Shown here: piece by piece, positions 24,076 through 33,996 of the stretch | Position numbering within the stretch: position 1 is the first letter of the stretch | Layout: the number at the start of each line of letters is the position of its first letter | DNA from: Epiperipatus broadwayi | Lineage: Eukaryota > Onychophora > Udeonychophora > Euonychophora > Peripatidae | DNA length: 64,000 bases | NCBI GenBank assembly: GCA_028023455.1 | Contig: JAQFVV010012673.1 | Coordinates: 538,567 to 602,566, forward strand | Direction of reading: 5' to 3' | Notes under the pieces: generated by a model | The model's input: the letters and a program-made list of their open reading frames with translations, nothing else | Told to the model about the DNA's origin: nothing | Databases searched by the model: none | Made by a program: the position numbers and the translations under genes

Positions 24076-24139
24076 ATGGTTATGCATCAGCTTTTATTAA
24101 AAAAACCTTAAATAGATAACAAAAAGAACTTTCAAAAGA

Positions 24140-24640
24140 AAAAAAGCAATTATTGTTACTGTAGTATATCCATATATACCAAAAATAGCAAACAAAGGAA
24201 AATCTGCAATCAGTATTACATCAGAACCTCTTTCCAGAGCCATATCACACAATGAGAATTTGTAACATTTAAAAATCCTAAAATTGAAATGCTAAAAAAC
24301 AAAAACTACATCTACAAAATACCATGTGAATGTGGAAAAATGTATGTTGGTGAAACCAGAATCCCCATTGAAAAGTAATTGCAATTAGCACAAACTGATG
24401 ATTTGAAAAGAGAAAACAGATGTGCCTAAGGTATCAGATAATGTATGTACCAATGAACATACATTTAATTGGTAAAGTATAAAAATATTGGATAGGGAGG
24501 AAATGGTACAAAGAAGAAAATTCAAAGAAGCTACTCGTATGACAATAGTGAATAACCCAATAAGTCAACCTATTGTAACTATACATAATGTATGGAAAAC
24601 ACCAACTTTCCTTCTAGGAAAAAATTGAGAAATCTGGAGG
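24140..24640 (+). pseudogene. Penelope-like element, GIY-YIG endonuclease end
   Basis: Translated in broken frames. 24143-24240 gives VVYPYIPKIANKGK, like the linker upstream of the PLE endonuclease. 24304-24370 gives YIYKIPCECGKMYVGET, which carries the Cys-x-Cys-Gly and Y-x-G-E-T signature of the GIY-YIG domain of Penelope-like retroelements. The rest, to about 24640, aligns with the better-kept 3' end at 34440-34640. At least one frameshift separates the first two blocks and a TAA follows shortly after. The reverse transcriptase portion is absent. Confidence 0.75.
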
Positions 24641-24765
24641 AATATCATAGATAAGTATACTTATTGTTGTCTTTGACAGGATAACTCAGTTGGTTAGAGC
24701 ATTACCTTAAAATTTAGTACTCAAGAGTGTAAGTATTCAGGTTCATTTCCCATGCTAATACTAGT
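24641..24765 (+). mobile_element. family C right arm, tRNA-like part
   Basis: Contains 'ggataactcagttggttaga' (A-box-like) and 'aggttcatttccca' (B-box-like), as in the arm at 34680-34760. It breaks off at about 24765, where element A sequence begins. Confidence 0.65.
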
Positions 24766-24885
24766 TTGGAAATAATGGGTGAGAATGCACTAGATAGAAA
24801 TATTATGCACTAACCTTCTTACATCCATTAATTATTAAGTCTTGCACTGGATGGCACTATTTTAGGAAGAATTTAATAAATGTTT
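24766..24885 (-). mobile_element. element A half-copy fused to the family C arm
   Basis: Reads 'actagtttggaaataatggg', 'actagatagaaatattatgcac', 'catccattaattatt' and 'ggcactattttaggaagaatt', the second half of element A. Its first half is absent; the family C tRNA-like module is joined directly in front. Confidence 0.6.
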
Positions 24886-25605
24886 AAGACCATATTACTA
24901 AGCACTGTAACCAGTGAAAGTTCTTTTACATCATGATCTGAAAAAGTATGCATTCATTCAGGATAATAACTCATAACCTATATTTTCTTAACAAAGAGAG
25001 TAAATTATCCAGACTATGAATTAAAAGTATCCTAAATGTTGAACTAAGGATCTTTTAGACTGCTTTTAATTTATAGCCTAGAGGAAAATGATTTATGGCA
25101 TTTGCTTACATATACATAGAGCTTTGTTTAATTTAAATGTTAACCTCTGTTAGACATACATTCAAAACAAATACTTTTTAAATTATTCATTCATTTGGTG
25201 AATAGTCATCTTCCTATTGAAAATTGAAGACCCAAAAGATGTATACCTTGCTTGTTGGTTTCAATTTTAATTGTTTCTAATTAAAAAAGACTTTATCAAA
25301 CTGTAATTGATATTACTGTTCAGGTGTTCATAAGAAGTTCAAACAAGGAAAAGATGATAGTAGGTTTGATTCTTGGACTTTAAGCTCCTGAGTCTACAAG
25401 TCCATTACTGCACTAAACCATATTCATCATCTTCAAACTTATATCACTACTTTCTATGCATTATAAATCTACCTAAATACTCCTTTAGAAACATAATCGT
25501 TTAACACCACTATTTACTTTGCTTGTCTCAAATATTTTTCTTCATGACATCATAAACAGCTGCATAACAAACACAAACATCTATGAATATTTTAAAATTA
25601 CCAAA

Positions 25606-25850
25606 CCACTAAACATCACATGGCCACCTTTTCTTCTGCACACACTAGCTGTTATAACAACTCTTTCCATGTTGTAGCCACCCAGTGCAAGTAACAGTAA
25701 TTGATGGACCCTAAAAGATTTGTGCATCAAAATCCCTGTCTAGTGTCAATTCATCCAATATCTCCTGACTAGTTTCTAGATTGTGGACTTCATCAGTAAG
25801 GAGTCTTGGATCACCTGAGATTACTGTCTGCACAGGGGGCTGCAACTGTA
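25606..25850 (+). mobile_element. element A, left part only
   Basis: Begins with the outer arm 'accactaaacatcacatgg' followed by 'agctgttataacaactctttcc', 'agtgcaagtaacagtaattg', 'tcaaaatccctgtctagtg', 'tgactagtttctagattgtgg' and 'cttcatcagtaaggagtctt'. The right half and a matching outer arm were not found. Confidence 0.6.
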
Positions 25851-27125
25851 TGCAGAGAGTTGCTATTATTTCAAACTTTATTAAATAACATAAGTTTTTT
25901 TCATGACTTATGCATATCAATTAAAGTGATATATAAAATCACCTTTTTTACTTGTAACAATTTGTTTTTTGTATTTGCTACTGAGAAAACTATCCCTGTA
26001 GTATGTTTTTGATATGTTAAAACCATATTCCTAGTATAATCCATAAAATTTTGAAAATGCACTATAAGTGATGAAATAACAAAACTTCATGATTTTTAAT
26101 TGAACCTTTTATATCAATTTATTTTTGCAATTGAAACGAATGCAAACATTAATAATAGGTGTCACAATGTCACACCTTGTTCACATTTTTATAAATTTAT
26201 GATTGCTTTAAAGTTAAATGGCTTTGCCATATTTTAAGACATTTCCTAATTCCAGCACTTGTCACTTTTCAGTTTAAAGTTATAATAAGTTTAATATCAC
26301 ATAAAACTATATATTTTATTCCAAATCTAAATGAGACTACATCTCTCAGTCATATAAGATTTTGTATTCTTGTTCAAGCCAGATTGAAACACTTTCTCTA
26401 TTAGTTCAAAACATCATCATCATCACAGTGTCAAACACAGACTTCATGAGTTCCGAATAATATTTTAAACTATTATTTTTAATCAAATTAAAAATTACTG
26501 CTATTATTAAAAACCATATAGGATACATATTCAATTTTTTGCATGTGATTTTATCATGTGGATCTTTTAACACCCCCCCCCTTTATCAAGATAAATCTAC
26601 AAATAACAAAAAACTCAGAGCATCTTCATCCACATTGCATGGACATCACAAAAAGGCTTCACTCATCTGTGAACTACTGATAACAAAGATCTGACATGGC
26701 ATATTCACAAATATGCATTAAAAAGTAAAAAAAAAATATTTTTTTCAGTTTTCACAAACAAAAGTATTGGACAATCATGTCTAAAATTTGCATTGATGCT
26801 ACCTTATTTGTCAATTCACTTGCAACTAATGCACACTTTCTAGTGTCAATGTCATCTTATTGGTCAGACAAAAATTGTTATTTTTATTTAATTTATTAAC
26901 ATTGTTAAATCAAACATCAATTTTTATAAAAGCTGAAGCTTTATAACATCTATAGTATTAATCAGGTCGCATTATTGTTTCAAATAACATGCAGGATTAA
27001 AACTGCAGTAGTCTAAATAAGTATATCACTGAGAATATACTTTTAATTATGCCCAAATTAATCAATAATATTCTGTCTCATGGACAAATCCAGAAAGCAG
27101 TTACTTCCCCAGTTCATCCATTTCA
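25851..27125. other. AT-rich DNA, nothing recognised
   Basis: Includes a run of nine C near 26572-26580 and a short ATC run near 26411. No recognisable element or exon. Confidence 0.4.
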
Positions 27126-27129
27126 CTGT

Positions 27130-27378
27130 TCTCATTGGCCAGCGTTTTATCTCCACATAAGTCTTACCATCTTTTACATCATCCGGTAATCAATCTTTTT
27201 CATTCTTTCTTTGTTTCATCTTACCAATCCCTCCAAATATCTTTCTTTAAACTAGACTTTCTTTTTAATATATGTTTTCATCTTCACATAAGTCTTTCCA
27301 TCTCTTATATCATCCAGTAATGTCAATCATTTCCATTATTTCTTTGTTTCATCTCACCCTCCAAACATATTTCATTAA
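27130..27378. repeat. two-unit tandem repeat, about 130-bp period (family H)
   Basis: The unit at 27151-27250 ('ctccacataagtcttaccat', 'catccggtaatcaatc', 'tttctttgtttcatcttacc') is repeated at 27281-27378. A third, single, partial copy lies at 30004-30085. Its position next to the LINE tail suggests it was present before the LINE inserted. Confidence 0.65.
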
Positions 27379-28540
27379 AATATCATCATCATCATCATCA
27401 TCATCAAACAGTATCAATCCACTGTAGGATGTTTTCTCCAAGTTCAAACCATCTTCTCTGATCTTTAGTTTCTTTTCTCCACATCACCCTGGCACCCTTT
27501 CTTACTTCATCCATCCATCTCACATATGGTCTCTTTATGGATCTTTTACAATCTCTTGGAATCCAGTTTAAGATATCAATTGTCCATCTACTATCATCTC
27601 TTCTAGAAATATGTCCAGCCCAACTCCACTTTAGTCTTTCAATTTTTTCAGTGAGGTCAACAACACCTGTTTGTTCTCTTACAAATATATTGCATTTTCG
27701 ATCTCTTCTTGTTACTCCTAACATGAATCTCTCCATACTTCTTTGAGTGGTCTGAAGTCTCTGTATTGCTCTTCTATTAAGTGTACAAGTCTCAGATCCA
27801 TAAGTAAGAACTGGTAAAACACATTTATTAAAAACCTTTCTTTTCAAATACATAGGCATATTTCTTTTTAGTATCAAGTTATTTCTATCAAAAGCAATCC
27901 AACCAAGTTTAATTCTATGATTAACTTCATCCATTATGTTTCCATCTGTATTAATAATCTGACCAATATATTTGTAGCTGTTAACTTCTTCTAACTTATC
28001 ATAATCAATCTTTATTTTCATATTTTGAAAAAATCCAATGAATATTACTTTAACCTTTTTAACATTCATCTTTAGTTCTACTTTCCTCTGATAACTCCTG
28101 CAACATTTCCTGCAACTCTAAAGCACTATTTGCAAAAACAACTACATGATCTGCAAAATGTAAATGACTTAAATAATCTCCATTTACTTTCATTCCCTTA
28201 GATTCCATTTTATTCCACAAAATACTTCTTGCAGTACTGCTGTAAAAAGTTTTGGAGATATGGAGTCACCCTGTCTTACACCCTTCTCAATGTTGAGTTT
28301 AATAATATCATTATGTAATCTAATTGTTGCTGTTGCATTTTTATAAATATTCTTTAAAATTTGACAATATCCTGGATCTACACCTTGATGATCAATCACT
28401 GAAGAAATGTTTATAGAATCAAATGCCTTTTCATAATCTACAAATCCAAAGCATAATGGCAACTCATATTCATTTGTTCTTTCTATAACTTTTCTCAATA
28501 TCTGGATATGATCTACTGTACTAAAAAACTGCATTTAAAT
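27379..28540 (-). pseudogene. RTE-like LINE, 5'-truncated copy
   Basis: The 3' end carries eight TGA triplets (27384-27407 on the plus strand) right after WIDTV. The C-terminal region (28069-27404) is open for 221 codons, with ILKRNMPMYLKRKVFNK, VLPVLTYGSET, LKWSWAGHISRR and WMDEVRK. Upstream, the reverse transcriptase segment 28534-28190 has FVDYEKAFDSI and GVRQGDSISP. The catalytic FADD lies in the gap near 28100-28190, where the frame is broken and the sequence altered (aaaatgtaaatgac region). It ends abruptly at about 28520-28540, the usual 5' truncation of LINE insertions. Confidence 0.85.
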
Positions 28541-28551
28541 CCATCTTGTGT

Positions 28552-29040
28552 CTAATCCAGTTTCTCTTTTGAATTTTCTCAATCAATCTTCTTTCAACTT
28601 TTTCATTTGTTACTTTATAAACCCACTTAATTTTTTCACATTATTCTCCATATGTACATCTTGAAGGCTTCCAAATCGTTTCTAATTTTATTACTAATTG
28701 TCCATGTTTCATGACCTTAGATAAGTACACTCCACACACAGGAATCAATTAATTGTTTCTTTAATTCTCTCTCCAAAAGTCCACAAAATGTTTTATTTTT
28801 CTTAATAAATGCATTCTTTGCCAATGCTATTCTTTTTTTAACTTCATCTTCTTTTCTTCTACCTTCACTCAATCATCTATCCAAATATCAAAATCCCTTT
28901 ACCAGTTGAACTAAGTTATCATGGATTTTAATTTGCAGTCTTTCTGCATTTCTCCATATTCATAAACATTTAGTTTTCTCAAAATTAATCTTTATTCTGT
29001 ATTCTATGCATATTATTAAGTAATTTTTTTACAGAATAAC
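28552..29040 (-). pseudogene. relic of a different LINE (post-RT region)
   Basis: No long open frame survives, but the minus strand translates across three frames to recognisable non-LTR polyprotein text: KKRIALAKNAFIKKNKTFC, GLLERELKKQLIDSCVWSVL, HETWTISNKIRNDLEAFKM and VTNEKV-like codons. This pattern (RIALAKNAF, CVWSVL, ETWTI) is common to a LINE lineage other than the RTE-like copies here. Stops and frameshifts throughout. The family B dimer begins 12 bp after it. Confidence 0.65.
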
Positions 29041-29052
29041 TATGCCCAAATA

Positions 29053-29110
29053 TGGACCAACTGATGATTGCTGGTTTAGCATGAAATACATATATTGGTG
29101 ATTATTTATC
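29053..29110 (+). ncRNA. hammerhead-like ribozyme core, family B dimer, first copy
   Basis: CCAA, CTGATGA, TTGCTGGTTTAGCAT (4-bp stem TGCT/AGCA), GAAA, tacata, TA, TTGG, then gattat. The distal 5' half of stem I is cut off because the element starts at 'tggacc'. Confidence 0.5.
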
Positions 29111-29517
29111 TTTTCAGCATATATGTGCTTGAGTGTATCAGTGTTATTAGATAGAGTGGAGAGTGATGGATCATCTGAAAGTCTGTGCTCATATACCCTA
29201 TATTACATATATAAACACAGGTATATAATAAGCCTGTGTTTCAGTTATTACATTGTAGAGATGTCTGCCCATCATTGCATATGTATTAAATGGATTATGT
29301 CCTGTACATGTGGGGTTCAGATTGACTTTAGGTCAACATGGGTGTGACAAGAATCTCGGCCTCAGGGTGGCCTTCGAGCATCCCATCATCAGATTTTCAA
29401 TTGGATGGACGGTTGAAGAGTTGGAGTGTGTAGTAGATTGGAGCCTGTCCATTAAAATATGAAGATTATCTATCTTAATATATATCTGAACACTTATAGT
29501 ATACATGTGTGGGAGAT

Positions 29518-29582
29518 GATAATCTGGACCAACTGATGATTGCTGGTTTAGCATGAAATGTGTATATTGGTGATTATTTATC
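29518..29582 (+). ncRNA. hammerhead-like ribozyme, family B dimer, internal copy
   Basis: Both halves of stem I are present: 'gataatc' pairs with 'gattat' distally and CCAA with TTGG next to the core, with an internal loop between (tgga opposite t). CTGATGA and GAAA flank the TGCT/AGCA stem II. The stem III position is 'tgtgta' followed by TA as the presumed cleavage dinucleotide. This is the layout of a type I hammerhead with very short stem III, a form that in known cases works best as a dimer. Stem III is weaker than in the copy at 35536 (tacgta). Confidence 0.6.
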
Positions 29583-30003
29583 TTTTCAGCATATATGTGC
29601 TTGAGTGTATCAGTGTTATTAGATAGAGTGGAGAGTGATGGGTCATCTGAAAGTCTGTGCTCATATACCCTATATATTACATATATAGACACAGGTACAG
29701 AATAAGCCTGTGTTTCAGTTATTAAAATTATAAAAAAGTTCATCTCAATTGTTATTCGCAACCGTAAGCTATTTTAAAATTCACTATTTGAATAAAATTT
29801 CAGAAATTTTAAGCAAGATGTTTGATCTGCTTATCAAACAACAATGGGATAGTCATATAAATCTGACATCCTTTGTTGACCATTAGGATATTATATGAGA
29901 AAATAGATGATTTGTGAGTTTGTTAAAAAATTATTCTTTAGAAATGTAACTTGTGAATATAGTAACATATTTGGACATTGTTGCTTTGTAAATAAATTTA
30001 TCT

Positions 30004-30085
30004 CTTCAGCTCTTCATCTCCACGTGTCTTTCTATCTCTTATACCATCCAGTAATATCAACTTTTTCCATCCTTTCTTTTTTTTT
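30004..30085. repeat. family H partial copy
   Basis: 'catctccacgtgtctttctatctc', 'ataccatccagtaatatcaa' and 'tttttccatcctttctttt' match the units at 27151 and 27281. Confidence 0.55.
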
Positions 30086-30145
30086 TGTTTGTAATTTATT
30101 TACATGCTTATTGGAGTTATTTAAACACACACACATATTTATAAA

Positions 30146-30460
30146 CAGGTAAAATTCTTTATATGTATTGCCACTCAGTGCAAGACAGAGTAATCAATGG
30201 ATTCCAGCAGGCTTGTGCACAAAATACCCATCCAGTACCTACTCATCTGACATCCCCAGACTCTGCCTTGTGGCCTTCATCAGTGAGGATCTTTGGATCT
30301 GAGAGCACTGCACCTAAACCTTAGGCATTAGATAAGGATTTTGTGCACAAGCCTTCTAGTATCCATTGATTACTCTGGTTTGTACTGAGTGGCAAGATGT
30401 ATAGAGAATTTTGCCTGTTTTAATAACACTTAAGAACAAGCATAAGAAATGGTGATCTTG
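30146..30460. mobile_element. element A copy with both long arms
   Basis: The left arm (30146-30245) reads 'aggtaaaattctttatatg', 'gccactcagtgcaagacaga', 'taatcaatggattccag' and 'aggcttgtgcacaaaat'. The right arm (30328-30417) is its inverse, closing with GAGAATTTTGCCTG. The centre carries the family body 'ccttcatcagtgaggatctt'. The right outer arm 'aagcataagaaatggtgatc' continues to 30460. Confidence 0.75.
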
Positions 30461-30647
30461 TGATATTTGTAAACATTAACAGCATTATCTGTAATTAAAG
30501 TGTGTAGAACATCTATTATCTATCTTGCATAGAGAATTTTGCCTGTTTTAATAACACTTAAGAACAAGCATAAGAAATGGTGATCTTGTGATATTTATAA
30601 ACATTAACAGCATTATCTGTAATTAAAGTGTGTAGAACATCTATTAC
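30403..30647 (+). repeat. recent tandem duplication, 117 bp, period 128
   Basis: 30403-30519 and 30531-30647 differ by only one or two bases ('tttgtaaaca' versus 'tttataaaca'). It contains the right terminus and outer arm of element A, so it arose after that insertion. Confidence 0.9.
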
Positions 30648-31344
30648 CTAATTATTACAACATGTCAAAAAATTGGTCAATATTCACCTTGCAGGATGTT
30701 CATTATGAGAATAACCTTTCGCCTTCATTATAAACCCAAAAATGCACACAAATCATTTATACTAATAATGATAATTAAATGGATTACATGTTAATTATGT
30801 ACTATGATTTTTACTATGAATTAGTCTCTTGCAATGTAGATTGTATTTATTGTTTAATATCAAAACATTCTGATTGCTGTTAGCAAATAAGATGATTGGT
30901 GCATCTAGGTGAGAAAATTTACCCTTCATTTTGAACATCCGTGGTATCCCATGAAAGTAGGTGATATATAATTTTTTAAAAAAAATTTATATAAGAAAAT
31001 ATAAGTTCTTGGAATGTTTTGTAACTCTATCAGCTTTTTATAGACTGAGGCAAAATTACTCGTGTCAGTTCAAAGGTCATCTCAAAAATATTAAGCGACC
31101 ATTAATCAAGATAAATTAGATTTTTGTACTTGAAATTTTTTTATTGTTCGAAATCAATTATGAAAAAAAAGTATTGATTTTTCTGTCACAATTGAGAAAT
31201 TTACGAATGTTAAGTCTTGTAGAAAATGAATAGCATTCTTTGGTCATTGTTACATTAAAATAAAAGTTTTACCATTGGAGTTTGTATAATTGTCTCGTAT
31301 TACTTTACCTATTTTTTTAAATAAACTAATTATACAGTATATAT

Positions 31345-31640
31345 AACCCATCTAACCATCTATCACTAGTCAGAAAATGGGTATCTAGATACCTTTACCT
31401 AGATGATGAAATAGGGCAAACCCAGACAACTATCTGTCATTGGTGAGTAAATGGGTATCTAGATAACTTTAGCTAGAGGGTGTGTTATCTAAACCCAGAT
31501 AATCACCTAACAATAGTCAATAAATGGGTATCTATATATCTTTAGCAAGAGAATGAATTATGGCAAACTAAGATAAACATTTATTATTGGTAATTAAATG
31601 GGTGTCTAGATACCCTTAGCCAGAGAATAAAAGATGGCAT
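31345..31640 (+). repeat. four-unit tandem repeat, about 74-bp period
   Basis: The word 'aaatgggtatctagata' recurs at 31375, 31449, 31522 and 31596 with near-constant spacing of 73-75 bp. Units also share 'ctttagctagag' and 'aacccagataa'. Divergence between units is moderate. Confidence 0.8.
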
Positions 31641-31716
31641 GAAAATCATTTAAATGTTTACTACCTGGCAGGTGACAAACTTGAGTTAATACTTGTTGTC
31701 ACTATTTCTATATCAG

Positions 31717-31761
31717 GGAATGGTGAAGTCTTTGCACTGCAATGGAATATTTATTAATGAG
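31717..31761 (+). other. candidate 45-nt exon
   Basis: Preceded by 'actatttctatatcag' and followed by GTGAGT, both good splice-site matches. Only one frame is open, giving GMVKSLHCNGIFINE, and the length is a multiple of three. No family recognised. Its downstream phase does not join the candidate exon at 37829 directly. Confidence 0.3.
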
Positions 31762-31810
31762 GTGAGTTTTTTAAATATTTTACATTGCTTGCCTTTTTCT
31801 TCTAAAATAC

Positions 31811-31920
31811 CTTTTTTTTCATATGTCATAGCATCGGCCGGGAGGCGAACCTGCAACAACCGTCTGCAACCAACTGCTTGCTTGCAAGGCGGCTGCGCTG
31901 ACCTCTCGGCTAATAATATC
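31811..31920 (-). mobile_element. tRNA-derived SINE, family D
   Basis: Reverse-strand copy: T tail, 'catatgtcatagcatcggcc', B box 'gggaggcgaacc' (altered), 'caactgcttgcttgcaaggc' and A box inverse 'ctgacctctcggcta'. The 5' terminus is diverged. Confidence 0.8.
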
Positions 31921-32238
31921 TTTTTCGCTTACATTTAAACATATTATCGATATTGAAATGATAAAGAAAAATATTTCTTTTTTCCCCAACACATATTACA
32001 TTAATTAACAATTCAATGTGATAATTTTTAGAGTTTGTCTTTAAATGTGTCTGGATGCACTAATTTAAGGATATGACAAATCTTTTCCAACATTTTATTC
32101 TATAAATAGAGATAGAATGTTATTAATCTGAATACCTATTATTCAAAACCGTATATTATCATCAATATACTATTATAAATTAGTTATTTAACTTTTTGCA
32201 ATAAAAAAATTAACTTTTCATTTATTTATATGTCAAAT

Positions 32239-32309
32239 GCGTTGACCGGGAAGCGAACCCGGGCCAACTACTCGGAAGGTAGCTATGCTAACCGCTATGC
32301 CACCAACGC
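32239..32309 (-). tRNA. tRNA-Gly(UCC)-like sequence, probably a SINE head (family E)
   Basis: On the minus strand, 71 nt fold as a tRNA: acceptor GCGTTGG with TCAACGC, D arm with gcggttagc, anticodon stem GCTAC/GTAGT enclosing the 7-nt loop CTTCCGA (anticodon TCC), and T arm CCCGG-gttcgct-TCCGG type. It resembles animal tRNA-Gly but has several stem changes. A related, deleted copy at 14870 shares the flanking 'tttgacatata' word, which argues for a repeated element rather than a working tRNA gene. Confidence 0.65.
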
Positions 32310-32562
32310 TTAATTTGTTCATCCATTTACAAATAAAATTAAAGAATAAAATGATTTATAATATTTCTATAAATTAAAAAGCCTAATTGTAGAGAGCTGA
32401 CTAGGTTTTTTTTTTTCTTTTACCTTCCAGAGTTGCTTTACCATGAAGAGATAAAAGATTTACCTTCAAAATCTGGCCAAAAAACATTCATATATACTTA
32501 TCTTTGCTCATTAATATTATTATCAATTAATTAGCTTAATTGTAGAAAGCTATCTGTTTTTT

Positions 32563-33003
32563 TTTTTTGTATTTATATATTGGAGTATTTCCATCATCTA
32601 ATATAAGTATTGAATAACTTTAGAAACATTTAACTTTATTTAAATATTCCAAATGCATTCAACTGTTAGTAATAACACACAGGTTAGTATATACACAATG
32701 TTTCGAGAGGTATTATTCTCCTCTCTTCGTCAGGTGTTGCTGGCCTGATGAGTGAAAGTACTAGCATGGGAATCACACTTGGACCCTTAGATTCTTTGAG
32801 TATTGAATTTTAAGGGAACACTCTAACCAACAGCCATCCTGCCAAAGGCTAACCTGTATGCTATTACTAACAGTTGAATGTATTTGAAATATTTACATAA
32901 AGTGAAATTTTTCTAACGTCAGTCCATACTCATATTAGATGATGGAAATAGTCCAATATATGAATACAACTACAACACCATCATCACAAATGTTCAGGAA
33001 AAC
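32563..33003. mobile_element. family C (PLE-type) hairpin, arms only
   Basis: The left arm (32563-32681) 'gtatttatatattggagtat' to 'taacacacaggttag' is answered by the right arm (32853-33003), from 'ctaacctgtatgc' to 'ccaatatatgaatacaac'. Between them lie the hammerhead-like segment and a tRNA-like region, both in minus sense. No coding sequence remains: the element is reduced to a pair of inverted ends. Confidence 0.7.
32681..32745 (-). ncRNA. hammerhead-like core, family C
   Basis: On the minus strand: CTGACGA, then a stem II of GAGAGG and CCTCTC with loop agaataata (one extra A on the 5' side), then GAAAC, attgtg and ta. The core bases CTGANGA and GAAA are intact, with a 6-bp stem II. Hammerheads of this style are known in the terminal repeats of Penelope-like elements, matching the endonuclease found between such arms at 24140 and 34440. 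I could not pair stem I convincingly. Confidence 0.5.
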
Positions 33004-33996
33004 ATTATTTGTTTTTTCTTTTATCCTAACAAAACTTGTTTACAGTGAAAAGTAAAACATAAAAATCTTAAAAAAAAATTCAAATCCACAAAATCCCTTA
33101 TACCAAAAAGTTTAGATTAGCAGAGTTACAAAAATCACTATTCCTCAGATATTTACACAACATAATTGCATAGAATTAGTAATCTTTTTTTTGTGGATAA
33201 GGTATTATAAGGACCCACAACTTCATGAAACAAAAGTTCATCACAAAAAAGGATGTTTTAGATGCCTAAGTTCACAGCTAAATTTCAGATTAATTTAAAA
33301 GTTAAATAACCAGATTCAGTGTATATAATTAATCAAATAATTAATCAGTCATGCTGTTTGACCAATAGAAAAGTCTAGCATTAATACAGAGCCTTTCAGC
33401 CTTCAATGCCATCACTCAATCATTGCCTGGCAATTTTATTATTCTGTGAGCATATAGATCATTTTCTACTATCCTTTATCAGTAATTGCTGTATGTGATT
33501 TGGGGTGTTGGTTATAATAATCCTGGAACATAAGGTCTTCAGATCATTTCCAGTTGAATAAATTATAACTGCTAGATCCATTATGGACAAGCTTCCATCT
33601 TTGAAATCTGTTTTTTACTAATAAAGACAATAAGTGAATTACAGGTTAATTTGGAGAAGAGATTTTATAGGTCTTCATCTTCTGCAATATGTATATTATG
33701 GCATGTTAAGAAAACTACTCTTAAAAGATTAGAAATAAGAAGAATATTTGATAGAGCAAGCTCTATCTTCAAAACCTTTTATAGAAGTTTATAGTAAATA
33801 TTATGTGAATTAAGATGACTCAATTTGAAGAAATTGTGGCATTTAATGCAAATAATACTTTCAAAACCTTAAAAAAATGACTTGGTAGCCGTAAGACAAA
33901 ACACAAGACAATAGAAGCATAAATAATCGATAAAGAAGTATATTCATTTGGTTTTTAAAAAAGATAACATAGAAATTTATAGTTTTGAATTACACA
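33004..33996. other. AT-rich DNA, nothing recognised
   Basis: 33330-33440 is somewhat less AT-rich but has no open frame or repeat match that I can support. Confidence 0.4.

Larger units (their letters stand above)
29053..29724 (+). mobile_element. family B dimer: one full unit plus a partial second unit
   Basis: The unit starts TGGACCAACTGATGA at 29053, and the same sequence recurs at 29525 (period 472 bp). The second copy stops at 'cagttatta' (29724) after about 200 bp, the point corresponding to 29250 in the first copy. The layout is therefore A-B-A with 200-bp direct ends and a 270-bp middle. Each A begins with a hammerhead-like core. The opposite-strand dimer at 34921 has the same layout and the same end points, so the form is characteristic of the element. 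No coding capacity: a 142-codon antisense frame is an accident of the repeat. Confidence 0.8.

Noticed and set aside
29333-29761. 142-codon minus-strand frame, and the related plus-strand frame at 34915-35148
   Set aside because: Antisense read-through of family B; the two share sequence only because they are copies of the same non-coding element.
31693-31938. 81-codon frame as a whole gene
   Set aside because: Its second half is SINE sequence. Only the first part, bounded by splice-like signals, is kept as a candidate exon.
32741-32760. A second CTGATGAG...GAAAG word beside the family C core
   Set aside because: Only two bases separate CTGATGA from GAAA, leaving no room for stem II, and it is on the other strand from the supported core.
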